A DNA stretch of 64,000 nt, taken from contig CM051457.1 in NCBI GenBank assembly GCA_028274465.1, positions 74,808,496 through 74,872,495 on the forward strand, read 5' to 3'. The translations under genes and the position numbers were made by a program. The DNA is from Plantago ovata. Its lineage: Eukaryota > Streptophyta > Magnoliopsida > Lamiales > Plantaginaceae. Below the pieces are notes generated by a model. The model was given only the letters and a program-made list of their open reading frames with translations, was not told the origin of the DNA and did not search any database. Shown piece by piece: positions 11,515 through 22,060 of the stretch; the stretch's first letter is position 1; each line of letters starts with the position of its first letter.

Positions 11515-12534
11515 AAAGCACATGACGGGCAACAAGAAAAAGCTTATAAATTATAGACGGTGGTCTAAAGGTCCAACAATAAGGTTTGCTGGTGGAGGCT
11601 TTGGTTCTACTAAAGGTTATGGTGACATGAAGTTAGGATGCATTACCATTTCGGGAGTTCTTTATGTCAAAAATCTCAAGTTTAACCTTTTCAGCATGAG
11701 TCAATTCGCTGACAAAGGTTACTTCATCAAAATCAAAAGTGATGAATATAAACTTATTGACTTTGAGACAAAGAAGGTTATTATGGTTGCTAGAAGATCA
11801 GGAGGTCTCTACACCGTAGATTGGTCTTCAACAATCGTTGAAAAATGCCTTGTCTCAGATCATGATTGCTTTTGCTGAAAATGCGTAGTTATGGCATAAC
11901 CAAACAAGTCACCTAAACTTCAAGTCGCTGAATAAGCTGTTTAAAAAGGCACTTGTAGTTGGATTACCTAAGGTTACTTTTAAAAAGGATGGTGTTTGCA
12001 ATGCATGTCAGCAAGGAAAGCAAACCAAAACTTCTTTCAAGAACAAAGCAGTACCGTCAACTACAAAACCATTACAACTCTTGCACATGGACTTGTTTGA
12101 ATCTTCGTCAACAAGCAATGTTGGCAAGAAGTATGGTCTTGTGGTGGTAGATGACTATTCAAGATTCACTTGGGCAGTACTTATCAACCACAAGTCTGAA
12201 GCAAGGACTGAAATACCTAACTTGCTGATTAAGCTCGAAGTCATGAAAAATGACAAGGTAAAAGTCATAAGAGCAGACCATGGTACTGAGTTTGTAAACC
12301 AGTACATAGTATTGCACTTCAAAAGGCATACAACATCAGTTATCCTCAGTAAGGACACCTCAACAAAATGGTGTTGCTGAAAGGAAGAATCGTACCCTTA
12401 AGGAAGCAGCTAGAACGATGCTTGCTGACACTGAAATAAGTGAAGCTTATTGGGTTGAAGCGATTAATACCTCCTGCTATGCTCAAAATAGATGCTTGAT
12501 AACTAAGGAATACAACAAAACTCCCTATGAGTTA
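11515..12534 (+). pseudogene. Sirevirus copy B pol, protease to integrase, part 1
   Basis: Homologous to 1241-2262 of copy A. It begins inside the protease just after the D-S-G site (HMTGNKKKLINYRRWSKG), so the catalytic aspartate is missing. The pre-integrase zinc region and first integrase acidic residues (HMDLFESSS, IRADHGTEF) are present. A frameshift lies near 11875 (extra T in gattgcttttgc), and a small deletion near 12308 scrambles the sequence before NGVAERKN (about 12370). The sequence stops at 12534, where element B1 is inserted; it resumes at 18781. Confidence 0.88.
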
Positions 12535-13707
12535 TGATGAACGAGATTGTCACTTTCGAACAATCAAATAAATTTGTTTTAGCCAAAGGGCAACTCACAA
12601 CTACACAAAACACGTAGTGTAGAGGTAAGATGACATCGAGTGTCGATCTCTAGGGACTTAACTAGCTTTAACTAAATAACTATTATAATTTCAGAAAACA
12701 AATTTATCTAGACTTACTTAACAATATATGATGAGAGATGGTGATAGTATGCTCATTCTAAGCATCAGGTTCTAATTATGCATGAAAGTGCAACTCGTAC
12801 TGCTTTAAAAGTAATTCGAATTAACAAACACCAAAAACAGATTTGTAGACGTGTATTTTGAAAGCTTCCTATCTGTACTAATACTTGGTAAGGTTGCCAG
12901 TCTTAGTTCAAGCAGTACTTGTAATTGAAGATATTGAAAACGATGATCATGAATTCTCCTAGTGTTTCTAACACTTTTCTACGAAGATATTTTGCTTAGT
13001 CGAATCAAAGATTCGAATATAACAATAAAACAAATAAAGACTCAGAAACTCAATCATGCATAATATGAACCCTAGCTATGAATTTACATACTATCACCAA
13101 CTAGATGTTTAGCTACTCATATCAAAATCATAAACAACGATAGTAATCATATAAGAAAACATAGTTGAATTGAAAGATAAATAGCAGAAATTGTGAGATA
13201 CAAAGTTACCACCAAAGGTTATCAATCTCCGGTGAATTGCTAAACTCACAAAGATCTAGCAAGATGAGATCAATTGATTTCCAAATCTCTACTCAATGAT
13301 CCCAAATCGCTAAGAATTAATGGTTCTAAGAGAAAAAATACCCAGAACAAGCTCTAGGGCTTAAGAAAATATATATTGTTGTCGGATGGTCCCAGGCGGA
13401 CCGCCTGGTACCAGGCGGACCGCCTGGCACCGGGCGGTGCGCCTGGCACGGGCAGAGAGTTGCCCGTGCATTTTCTTCCTCCGGGTCTTCGATTTTGGCC
13501 TTTGGCACGGTACTCCTTGACACATCACGGGTGATCTCGTTGCACCAAAACTACATTGTTTCACCATGATTCATATCCTAAATCCTAAAAATATCAAAGA
13601 AAATGGAAACGTGACACTATTCTAACAAAATGCACTAAAATGCATTCAAGAGGATTGCTAAATTGGTGAAAAAGACCCGAATGATAGTGTAAAAAACATT
13701 GTCATCA
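12535..13707 (-). repeat. Element B1 3' LTR
   Basis: 1173 bp, TGATGAACG ... GTCATCA. It contains a GC palindrome array at 13392-13445, with CCAGGCG/CGCCTGG arms twice in perfect form (13392-13408 and 13411-13427) and a third diverged unit. In sense orientation the array lies immediately upstream of a TATA-like ATATATA (about 13370-13376). The right LTR (from about 17673) matches it from 12711 onward. Confidence 0.85.
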
Positions 13708-15242
13708 AACTCCCCAAACCGAACCTTTGCTTGTCCTCAAGCAACTAGCTAGACTCTATGCATCCTACATGCAACACAAAGAGGAGTCTCATGCCAAACA
13801 AGAACTAATCGATTGTATCTACCAAATGTTTATGAACAAAGACCATACAAATCATAACATCGAAGTAGGTTGAAGAATGTCTCGATTGAAACTATATACA
13901 TTCACATATGCACTTTGTTAAACAAGCGAGTCTCTCGTAACATTCTCTACCCGGACCTAGTCAATGACAATGTAATGTTGCATATTAAAATACAAATGGT
14001 TGCCCCGTGCCTATGAAACTGAGGGCTTACTACTGTTCACCAAGTGAGACTTTCCCTCAAGAGAGGTCGAACCAGTACTGGCTCTCATCAAACGAAGGAG
14101 GGTTCCCTAAAAGACAACACTCCCCTATTCTACCCGACTCTTAAAGCAAAAACTCTTCACCCCTTCCGGAATGGCAGGACGAGGGTGGTCTAGAACAGGC
14201 CTTGGACTAGGCGACACGATAAACACAAGGAAGATTTTACAACTCGATTACGAACTACTACAAAAGCTGAAAAATAATGCAATACTTTGCTAAAACTGGT
14301 TTTTGGCTTGCTTGAACCCTTCTTTTGTTTTTCTGGGTCTTATTCTTTTTTTTTTCTGTTTCCAGATTTCTGGAATTTTCAATTTTTTTCCTTTTTTTTT
14401 CTTTTTTTCTTCATTTCTCTTTTTTTTTTATATAGCCAACAGTAGCACAATGAAATTACAACGAAAGGATAACAATGACACTACAACGACCTCCCCAAAC
14501 CTATTCGAAAGAATAGGTTGGAGTACAAACTCACAAGAAAAAGAAAAACAAACTCAACACGACTCAACTATACGAAGAACAAGTCATACAAAGAGTAACC
14601 CCCTCCCAAACCTATTCGTTAGAATAGGTTTCAAACAAAGGATTACACACCTCACTCTACCTCCTTCCAAGGCATTTAGCAATCTCAAACAGCAAGGTGA
14701 AGACTTGTTGCCTCTTAGGTACATATTTACACGAGAATACAACCAAAAACTCTAACATGCAACATTTTATAAGGCCTTCACGAACCGCAGTAGAGAAAAG
14801 ACCACATAGTGATGTCGAGACTACCAAGTTTAACTACTGCACATACAAATATGACAAGCCAAGCGAGACAAACCTCAAAATGTTACATAGAGATGCAATG
14901 TATGGGCAATGGTCACAAACACTTAGTCTATACAATATAAAAGTTCAAAAAATTTGGCAATAAACTCCACACAACATCATGCAAAACTAGACTAAGGATG
15001 AATGCATACGAACAAACTAAATCCTAAGAAAGCGGTAACGTGCAAACAAAGGTACATGATACAATACTCAACGACACAAGTCATACAATACTAACATCAT
15101 AGTTCACATAACACCCCCCCCCTAGATGAAGCTCAAGCTGGTCCCCAGCAAAAGAGAGAATGAGGAATATAAAGTGATACTTGATGTTACCGAATGTGTG
15201 GCCTCTGTCGGCTGAGTATACCATAATGGACATGTGAAAAGA
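13708..15242 (-). promoter_or_regulatory. Element B1 3' UTR with polypurine modules and hairpins
   Basis: No credible gene. Sense is minus. Next to the LTR, at 13708-13750, lie the polypurine tract (complement of aactccccaaaccgaacc) and the hairpin TTGCTTG/CAAGCAA. Hairpins with arms AACCTATTC/GAATAGGTT sit at 14498-14519 (loop GAAA on the plus strand) and 14609-14630 (loop GTTA). On their distal side, at about 14340-14440, is a long pyrimidine tract on the plus strand, that is, homopurine in the element RNA. The open frame 14303-14755 is a product of this tract and not a gene. Confidence 0.7.
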
Positions 15243-16847
15243 CTAGTAATCCGGGTCATAATCCCCGTAATAGTCGTTCCACATGTCAGAGAGAAGATCA
15301 TGAGACTGCTGTAGGGTCTCCTGCTGCCGGTCCAAGAGCATTTGCTGCTGCAAAATGAGCTGCCTATCGTTTCGGCGATGCGCCTCCGCGAGCTCCCAAT
15401 CACTATTGTGCTGGGCAACATATCCATCAAGAGTATGCTGCAAACCCTGTACAGTGGTGGTCAGAGTTGCAACATTGGCATCGAACCCACGGAATCTATC
15501 ATCGAGGTAGGTCGTGAGCTCAGTAAAATCAAATCCTCGGGAACCACATGTGACCCGCGGTGGCTGTTGTGACCCACTAGGAGCGGCGGTGTCTGGAATA
15601 GGGTCCCGATCATCGGTCTCCATGTCATCCCCATCACTCGGTGGGGAAGGTGGGGCATCATCAGCGGCGGCAGCTGAAGGTATGGTCTGTCGGAACCTAT
15701 GCTCCTGCTCCGTGATAGATGCTGGAGTCAAGGCTGAGGTGACTGAGCCCGTCTCATCAATACCATCAACCCCGTAGTACTTGTAGTAGGCTGTGATCAG
15801 GCAAGGAAAGACAAAGGGCTTCTTCTTTTTGTTCCAATGCCTCTCGTACCCTTCATATATGATGTTGCCGATGTCAATACGATGCCTACCCAAACGACAG
15901 TAGATAAGCTCTGCATACCATGGTTGAATCGAAGTATCATTGGTCCGAGGAATGAGATTGGCCATGATGAACTTCATAGCCGTCCTAGCCTCAAGATTGA
16001 GGTCCTTCCTATCTAGTCTCTCCGGTCTATTGCCATATGGGTACACATAATCCCTGTGGAAGATCACCTCTGTGACGCTGTCGTCAATCAACCGGCCTGC
16101 CCTCGAGAACTTGTATACGTGTGCACTCCTAGTGAACTCCCGTTCCCCTAAGTGGATGATGTCAGAAATCGATTGGGGGGGGGGAGGGTCCACGGCACTA
16201 GTGTGTTCCATACTGGGATGCCCCCCATGTCCGCACGGTCTGTTTATCCTATGTAGAACTCTTGAAGTAGCGATACATCGTACCCATTGAACCGGTTGGA
16301 GGTGTACCACTTCCAGTTCCTTCTCCCCTCCAAGCTATAGAGCATCCGGCATGCCGGTGTGTTAGCATAACTTGCTGGGATTTGGATTTTGCGGTCACGG
16401 ACTATTCGGCGGGGCTTAATTGCAGCTTCCTCCTCAAGATCCAGTCAAATGGAGATCGCTTGGAGCGATGGTTCATAGGCTTCGCTGGCTCGGGAGCTCG
16501 AGGCTGCTCCCTTTCCCTTATTGCTCTTGTGCAACGCCCTAGATTTCAGAAGCTTAAAAGGGTTGAGAACGCTACTCATACCATCAAGGGGCACCTTTCT
16601 TTTCGGGAATCCACCTAGAAGAACTTCAGAGTTAAGCGTGCTTGCTCTGGAGCAATTCTAGGATGGGTGACCCACTGGGAAGCTCCCGGTGCGCGCACGA
16701 GTGAGGACAAAGTGCGCGGATTAGAACTCGTGTTGGTCTGTGGGGCCAGCATATCACCCCGGAGAGTGCCCATGAGTAACCACACCGGCCGGATTGGTAG
16801 GGTCGTTATATCTTGGATGTCCCTGCTTTCTTCTTATCACGAAGCAT
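15243..16847 (-). pseudogene. Element B1 ORF2, 'putative plant transposon protein'-like, interrupted by Cassandra
   Basis: Begins with an ATG at 16847-16845, six bases after a splice acceptor. The N-terminus is basic (KKKAGTSKSNKGKG). The core resembles ORF2 of D and H: WKWYTSNRFNGYD, LLQEFYIG, LNLEARTAMKFIMANLIPR, YAELIYCRLGRHRIDIGNIIYEGYERHW and KKKPFVFPCLITAYYKYYGV. A proline/acid linker and a glutamine-rich C-terminal coiled coil end in DMWNDYYGDYDPDY. It is broken by the Cassandra solo LTR (16530-16810), stops near 16440 and 16255, and a frame change at the homopolymer near 16176-16185. The core matches what I know as the PF20167-type domain of plant transposon proteins; its biochemical function is unknown. 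Confidence 0.75.
16530..16810 (+). mobile_element. Cassandra-type solo LTR with 5S rRNA-like core
   Basis: 281 bp, starting TGCAACGCCC and ending GGTCGTTATA (diverged TGTAACG...CGTTACA ends), flanked by a perfect 5-bp duplication TCTTG at 16525-16529 and 16811-16815. Bases of about 16616-16690 match plant 5S rRNA, including GAGTTAAGCGTGCTTG (A-box region) and CTAGGATGGGTGACC (C-box region). This combination is diagnostic of Cassandra, a small non-coding LTR element family with a 5S-derived Pol III promoter in the LTR. No internal part or second LTR is present, so it is a solo LTR left by LTR-LTR recombination. Confidence 0.9.
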
Positions 16848-16852
16848 GGTAC

Positions 16853-17393
16853 CTAGAATGCAGCAATTAGTATCTTGTACTCAACAAAAACGATATGCTA
16901 ATGCAAATGCAATGTGTGCAAGTAATCGAGTGTCAACTTCGACTAACTCTACTCCCTTAACCCATGTTCTAGTCTAGCTAACCTATGCTAAGAACAATCA
17001 TGCATCTCAATCATGTACTATATCACAATCAAAGCTCATGCTAGACAGCGAATAACCTCAAATTCATAAGGGAACATGCATACCATAGGGTCGAAAATCA
17101 CCAAAAAACTCACAATCTACCTAATCAAGTGTTCTACCAAGTAATTCATAATCATCATATCAATTTTCTCAAATTTAATAAGGCATGAAAGAATCAAAAC
17201 AATGCAATCAAGACTTAGAAATCCTAATTGAGCAAAAGCCCCAATTCAACCATCCCAACAAAATTAAGCATGCAATTGATAGAGAAATCATGTAATAAAT
17301 ACACAAACAAGTAACCTATACAACATATAAGCTCAATTGAAGCAAAAATCAAGAAACCCCCAATTTCGAAAATTAGGGTTCTTGAGAGGTTAC
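16853..17393 (-). other. Element B1: leader intron of ORF2
   Basis: Minus strand. The donor is ATCTGAG|GTAACC (GT at 17393-17392) and the acceptor GCATTCTAG|GTACC, ending at 16853, six bases before the ORF2 start codon. The length is 541 bp, the same as in E. TACTAATTGCTG lies just upstream of the acceptor and fits a branch site. Just after the donor comes agaaccctaattttcg, shared by all copies. Splicing is inferred from consensus and conservation only. Confidence 0.6.
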
Positions 17394-17672
17394 CTCAGAT
17401 CTGGAAATTGGATGAAGTATGAAGAGATTTGTTCGGATGAAGATGAAGAGCACGTAATGGGCTTCGATTCAAGCTAAAGAACACGAAATTTGGTGGAGAA
17501 TTGGAAGAATTATGGAAGAGATAATGTTTTTGAAGATTTTTGGTTTTGGGAGTAAGAGAGGAGGAAGAAGGATGAATAATGGAAGGATTCGGGACTAAGT
17601 CCCGATTTGTAGTGTTCTGGAGCTGTGGGGCGGACCGCCCCTGGTGGGAGGCGGTGCGCCCCACACCAATGC
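17394..17672 (-). promoter_or_regulatory. Element B1: upstream region and 5' leader exon of ORF2
   Basis: Minus strand. A GC palindrome pair (GGGGCG/CGCCCC with loop GAC at 17627-17641, then a diverged unit) is followed by pyrimidine-rich sense sequence and a leader that ends at the splice donor. The same order occurs in D, E and G. I infer a TATA-less promoter for ORF2; no TATA box is seen. The plus-strand frames here are shadows. Confidence 0.45.
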
Positions 17673-18780
17673 TCGACTTAACAATATATGATGAGAGCTG
17701 GTGATAGTATGATCATTCTAAGCATCAGGTTCAAATTATGCATGAAAGTGCAACTCGTACTGCTTTAAAAGTAATTCAAATTAACATACACAAAAAAACA
17801 GATTTGTAGACGTGTATTTTGAAAGCTTCCTATCTATACTAATACTTGGCTAAGGTTGTCAATCTTAGTTCAGGCAGTACTTGTAATTGAAGATATTGAA
17901 AACGATGATCTTGAATTGTCCTAGTGTTTCTAACACTTTTCTACGAAGATATTTGGCTTAGTCGGATCAAAGATTCGAATATAATAATAAAACAAGTAAA
18001 AGACTCAGAAACTCAGTCATGCATACTATGAACCCTAGCTATGAATTTACATACTATCACCAACTAGATGTTTAGCTACTCATATCAAAATCATAAACAC
18101 CGATAGCAATCATATAAGAAAACATAGTTGAATTGAAAGATAAATAGCAGAAATTGTGAGATACAACGTTACCACCAAAGGTTGTCAATCTCCGGTGAAT
18201 TGCTAAACTCACAAAGATCTAGCAAGGTGAGATCAATTGATGTCCAAATCTCTACTCAATGCTCCCAAATCGCTAAGAATTAATGGTTCTAAGAGAAACA
18301 ATACCCAGAACAAGCTCTAGGGTTTAAGTCTGCAAAATAATGATCTAAGATATGAAAATTCGCAAGTATTACAAAATATATATATTGCTGTTGGATGCTC
18401 CCAGGCGGACCGTCGGACACCAGGCGGTTTGCCTGGCACCAGGCGGTGTGCCTGGCACGGCAGAGAGTTGCCCGTGCCTTTTCTTCCTCCGGGTCTTCGA
18501 TTTTGGCCTTTGGCACGGTTTTGAGCTCCGAAACATGGTCTTTTGGCCTGGAAACTCGTCCCGGTACTCCTTGACACACCACGGGTTATCTCGTTGCACC
18601 AAAACTTCATTGTTTCGCCATGATTCACATCCAAAAGTGCGATTTTCACCTAAATCCTGAAAATATCAAAGAAAATGCAAACGTAACACTATTCTAACAA
18701 AATACACTAAAATGCATGTAAGAGGATAGCTAAATTGGTGAAAAAGACCCGAATGATAGTGTTAAAAAACACTGTCATCA
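17673..18780 (-). repeat. Element B1 5' LTR, truncated
   Basis: Matches the left LTR from 12711 on (first shared bases CTTAACAATATATGATGAGAG minus the last letter). In sense orientation it lacks about 176 bp at its inner, U5 end. It carries a GC palindrome array at about 18401-18465 just upstream, in sense, of ATATATATA (about 18375-18385). Compared with the left LTR it holds an insertion of about 50 bp near 18330-18370. Confidence 0.82.
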
Positions 18781-19146
18781 AGGTATTTGTTGGAAGACCT
18801 CCTAACATCACCCATCTAAGAGTATTTTGTTGCAAATGCTTTGTTCTTAACAATGTAGAGAATACTTAAGAACATTTCAACCAAAGGCGGACGAAGCATA
18901 TTTCTTGGCTACTCCTTGCATAGCAAAGCTTATAGAGTTTACAACAAAAAAGCACAAAAGATCGAAGAATCAGTGCATGTTGTATTCTATGAAAAATCAC
19001 AAGGAGTCCCTGCTGAAGAAGAAATATCAGAGTGTATGAAGAAATTACTCATACACGAGCAAAGAACTGAATCTGATGCTAGAAATATCAAATCAATTGA
19101 ACTAAGTGATGATTCTGACAATGACACTCTCTCCCCCAAGTCATGA
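18781..19146 (+). pseudogene. Sirevirus copy B pol, integrase end
   Basis: Continuation of 12534 after element B1, beginning with the target duplication AGGTA. It encodes the integrase C-terminal region (FVGRPPNITHLRV-like, then KIEESVHVVFYEKSQGVPAEEEIS). A frame change near 18860 (missing G) separates the two parts. The frame 18916-19146 ends at a TGA in the linker, and the sequence then runs on toward RT. Confidence 0.85.
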
Positions 19147-19163
19147 CAAGATGAATATAGTTC

Positions 19164-20473
19164 ATGATAAAGAATTTCCGGCTAAAGACGTGGTTCCTCC
19201 AGATGTTGCTGAAACTACGCAACTTCTTGTGTCTACTGACTAGTTACCTCAATCCAGCAATGATGAATAAGCAGTTGCTGATGAACCAATTTCAGCAGAG
19301 ACACAACAAGATACCAGTAGTACTGAACAAGTACATGCTGAAGAGTACATGTTGAAACACAAACTTATCCAGGTCCAAAGAGCATAAAACCTGTTAATAA
19401 GTGGATTAGAAATAATCCCTCTACAGATATGATTGGTGATTTTGACAAACGCCAAGTGACTAGATCCAAAGTATCTACTAATCAAGAACTTGCTGAAGAA
19501 GCAAACGTCATTGAAGTAGAAGGTTAGTTCTCTTGCTTTGTTTCAGAAATTGAACCCAAGACCATAGAAGAAGCTTTAAAGCATTCTGAATGGATCAAGC
19601 CAATGCAAGAAGAACTGGATCAATTTGAAAGGAACAAAGTCTAGAAACTTGTACCCCTTTCTAAAGGAAAGAAAGCAATTGGTACAAAGTGGGTGTTCCG
19701 AAACAAGCTGAGTGAGTCTGGAGAAGTAACAAGGAACAAAGCACGTTTAGTTGCTCAAGGTTACTGCCAGACTGAAGGATTGGACTATGATGAGTCTTAT
19801 GCACCAGTTGCAAGATTGGATGCTATTAGACTTTTCTTAGCCTTTGCTGCTCATAATGACTTCATTGTTTATCAAATGGATGTTAAAAGTGCATTCCTAA
19901 ATTGTGAACTTGCAGAAGAAGTCTACCTAGAACAACCCCCTGGCTTTGAAATTCCCTTAGAAACCAAGATGGTATACAAGCTTCAGAAGGTTGTATCAAG
20001 CACCAAGAGCTTGGTATGATACCTTAGCTAAGTTCTTGCTGGATAATGGTTTCAAGAATGGTGAAGTTGACAAAACCTTATTTACCATGAACCATGATGG
20101 TAAAATACTGTTAGTCCAGATTTATGTGGATGACATAATATTTTTATCTAAGGACAAGCAACTTTGTGATGATTTTGCCAAACTCATGATAAAAAACAAG
20201 TTTGAAATGAGTATGATGGGCAAATTGAATTATTTCCTCGGATTGCAAGTCAAGCAAGTCAAAGATGGAAGATTCATATATCAAGCAAAGTATGCAAAGG
20301 AAATGCTCATAAAGTTCAGGATCAAAGAGGAAGAAAAACCTAAAAAGATCCCCATGAGTGTTGGTACCAAATTGGGCTATACTAAACAAGACAAAAGTGT
20401 TGATGAACACAAGTATAGGAAGCTCATTGGTTCCTTGCTGTATGTAACAGCAAGTAGGTCTGACATTCAGTAA
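19164..20473 (+). pseudogene. Sirevirus copy B pol, reverse transcriptase
   Basis: Same organisation as copy A 2639-3949. In-frame TAGs lie at about 19525 (in the linker) and 19642 (tryptophan to stop before IGTKWVF). The RT core 19693-20473 keeps [13 protein letters not shown] and QIYVDDIIF. An 11-nt deletion near 19997 (gttgtatcaagc against copy A's longer version) shifts the frame just before APRAWYDTL. The frame ends at a TAA at 20471-20473, one codon after the CAG that is mutated to TAG in copy A. Confidence 0.88.
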
Positions 20474-21076
20474 GTTGTTTGTGCGTGTGCAAGATTCCAA
20501 TCTGATCCAAGAGAATCAAAGTACAAAAAGGCACTCAAGATACTGAAATATGTTAAAGGTCCAGTCAATGTTGGATTATGGTATCCAAAAGATTCTGGAT
20601 TGGAATTGGTAGGTTATTCTGATGCTGATCATGGAGGATCAACTCTTGATAGAAAAAGTACCTCTGGAACTTGTCAGTTTATAGGTACAAGATTAATATC
20701 ATGGTTCAGCAAGAAGCAAACCTATGTTGCCAATTCATCCACTGAATCTGAATACATTGCGGCTGGTTGTTGCACAACTCAAATCCTATGGATTCAACAA
20801 CAATTAAGAGATTATGGTATTTCTGCAAAGAAAACACCAATCTTTTGTGATAATACAAGTGCTATTGCTATCACGCAAAATCCTAAGTTCCACTCAAGGA
20901 CAAAGCACATTGATATTAGACATCATTTCATTAGAGATCATGTGGAAAAAGGAGACATTGAGGTTGTAAAAGTAGGTACTGATGATCAACTTGCTGACAT
21001 CTTTACTAAGCCCCTACCAGATAATAGGTTTGCAATGCTAAGGTATAACCTTGGATTGATAGAACTACCTCAATAA
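20474..21076 (+). pseudogene. Sirevirus copy B pol, RNase H (domain intact)
   Basis: The frame 20600-21076 encodes a complete RNase H half with GYSDADHGGS, SSTESEY, CDNTSAIAI, DIRHHFIRDHVEKG and LADIFTKPLP; the acidic residues changed in copy A are present here. The stop at 21074-21076 is followed directly by a polypurine stretch (aaaaaggga). The preceding 20474-20599 is frameshifted relative to RT. The gene cannot be made as one protein, but this is the best preserved Sirevirus domain of the window. Confidence 0.88.
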
Positions 21077-21560
21077 AAAGGGACACATTTCGTGGATTGC
21101 TGAAACAAGCATTCAGCAAGATAATGGTTGCATAAAGGCTATTTGTTCCTTAAAAAGTCCCTTCCACTGACTTCTCTAAAAAGAGATGGTTGTACTCTAA
21201 AAATGTTTGCTGAAAAAGGCATTCAGCAAGTAAATCCTTCAAACCGGGTATTTGTTAGGAAACCTTGACCACTTGCTGAGACGGGAACTCAGTAAGAAAA
21301 CTTTAAAGATTGCTGAAACTGGTACTCAAACAATCAAGGATACTGAAACAGGTACTCAAGTATCAAAAGAAAATCTGAGACGGGAACTCGGCAAAGAGTA
21401 AAAATGCTTCTCAGAATTTACCTAAGGATATCTCAATATAAAAAGAATTTGCTGAGACGGGAACTCAGAAATATATTTGACCCTAAAGTAAAATGAGAAT
21501 TTGATTAAGGGGGAACTTTCAGCAAATACAAGGCTTGTTACTTGAAAAGGTAACTGCTAA
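21077..21560 (+). repeat. Sirevirus copy B: post-pol non-coding region with short hairpin array
   Basis: No gene. It holds repeated units of 20-30 bp with the word TTGCTGA: hairpins TTGCTGAA/TTCAGCAA with 7-nt loops (about 21099-21121 and 21209-21231) and variants CTGAG/CTCAG around ACGGGAA (about 21276, 21450; weaker around 21320, 21345, 21375). Polypurine-like stretches flank it: aaaaaggga at 21076-21084 and aagggggaac at about 21507. Copy A lacks this region by deletion. Confidence 0.65.
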
Positions 21561-22060
21561 AGTTAGATTGACTAAAATTGCTAAAAGGATTCTTATATAC
21601 TTCAGCAAGCAATTAGCGTTGAAGTAGAAGAGATCAAATCCCGTGAATCAAGGTAAAATCAATTGTGATGTTAATCATGGCACAGATAAACTTGTTGTAA
21701 ATCATGACATGAAATACAATCGTGGCCATTGATTTTAAATCAGATGATCCAACGGTTAACATTACAAAGAGAAAGTATGCTCTGACGGTTTCGTGTTAGT
21801 GGTCCACTACGCATTTAATGCAAAGGCTCCACTAACTCAATGAATCTCTGTTTTACCCTTGCTGAGAACTCAAAACCATTGAGCTTCTCACATAACAGAG
21901 ATACTATATAAATGAAGAGTTAGAAAAAGATAAAATTCTTTAACTCACATTTCCTTTCTCTGCAAAAATTCCGTAGCCTGTGCTCTGAATTAATGTACCT
22001 CCGGTCAAAAAGAAAAGTCTCTTTTTCGTACACTGTCAACCCTTACCGACTATATAAGAG
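21561..22060 (+). promoter_or_regulatory. Sirevirus copy B: region upstream of ORF3 with TATA boxes
   Basis: No open frame of note. TATATAAA at 21905-21912 and TATATAAG at 22051-22058 precede the ORF3 ATG at 22061. The first would give a leader of about 120 bases, a normal plant distance; the second abuts the ATG and is unlikely to serve it. Upstream, gatccaacggtt (about 21747) and a run of direct motifs look like ordinary plant promoter sequence. An internal promoter for ORF3 is inference. Confidence 0.4.

Larger units (their letters stand above)
12535..18780 (-). mobile_element. Element B1: Athila-like non-autonomous element, gag-pro deleted
   Basis: The ends are TGATGA (12535) and TCATCA (18780), perfect 6-bp inverted ends. 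It is flanked by AGTTA (12530-12534) and AGGTA (18781-18785), a 5-bp target duplication with one change; copy A has the uninterrupted site. The sense strand is minus: 3' LTR on the left, polypurine module next to it, then a 3' UTR, ORF2, a leader intron, and a truncated 5' LTR on the right. Primer binding site and gag-protease are missing: at about 17672 the ORF2 upstream region joins directly to LTR sequence. B1 therefore keeps ORF2 but no Gag. Confidence 0.88.

Noticed and set aside
14303..14755. 150-codon hydrophobic open frame
   Set aside because: Phe/Leu-rich because of the pyrimidine tract of the element B1 3' UTR; antisense to the element and not conserved as a frame. The same holds for similar frames near 25840, 29200, 38130, 48910 and 61080.
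16616..16690. Functional 5S rRNA gene
   Set aside because: Only the inner part matches and it is diverged; the flanks are Cassandra LTR with a target duplication.
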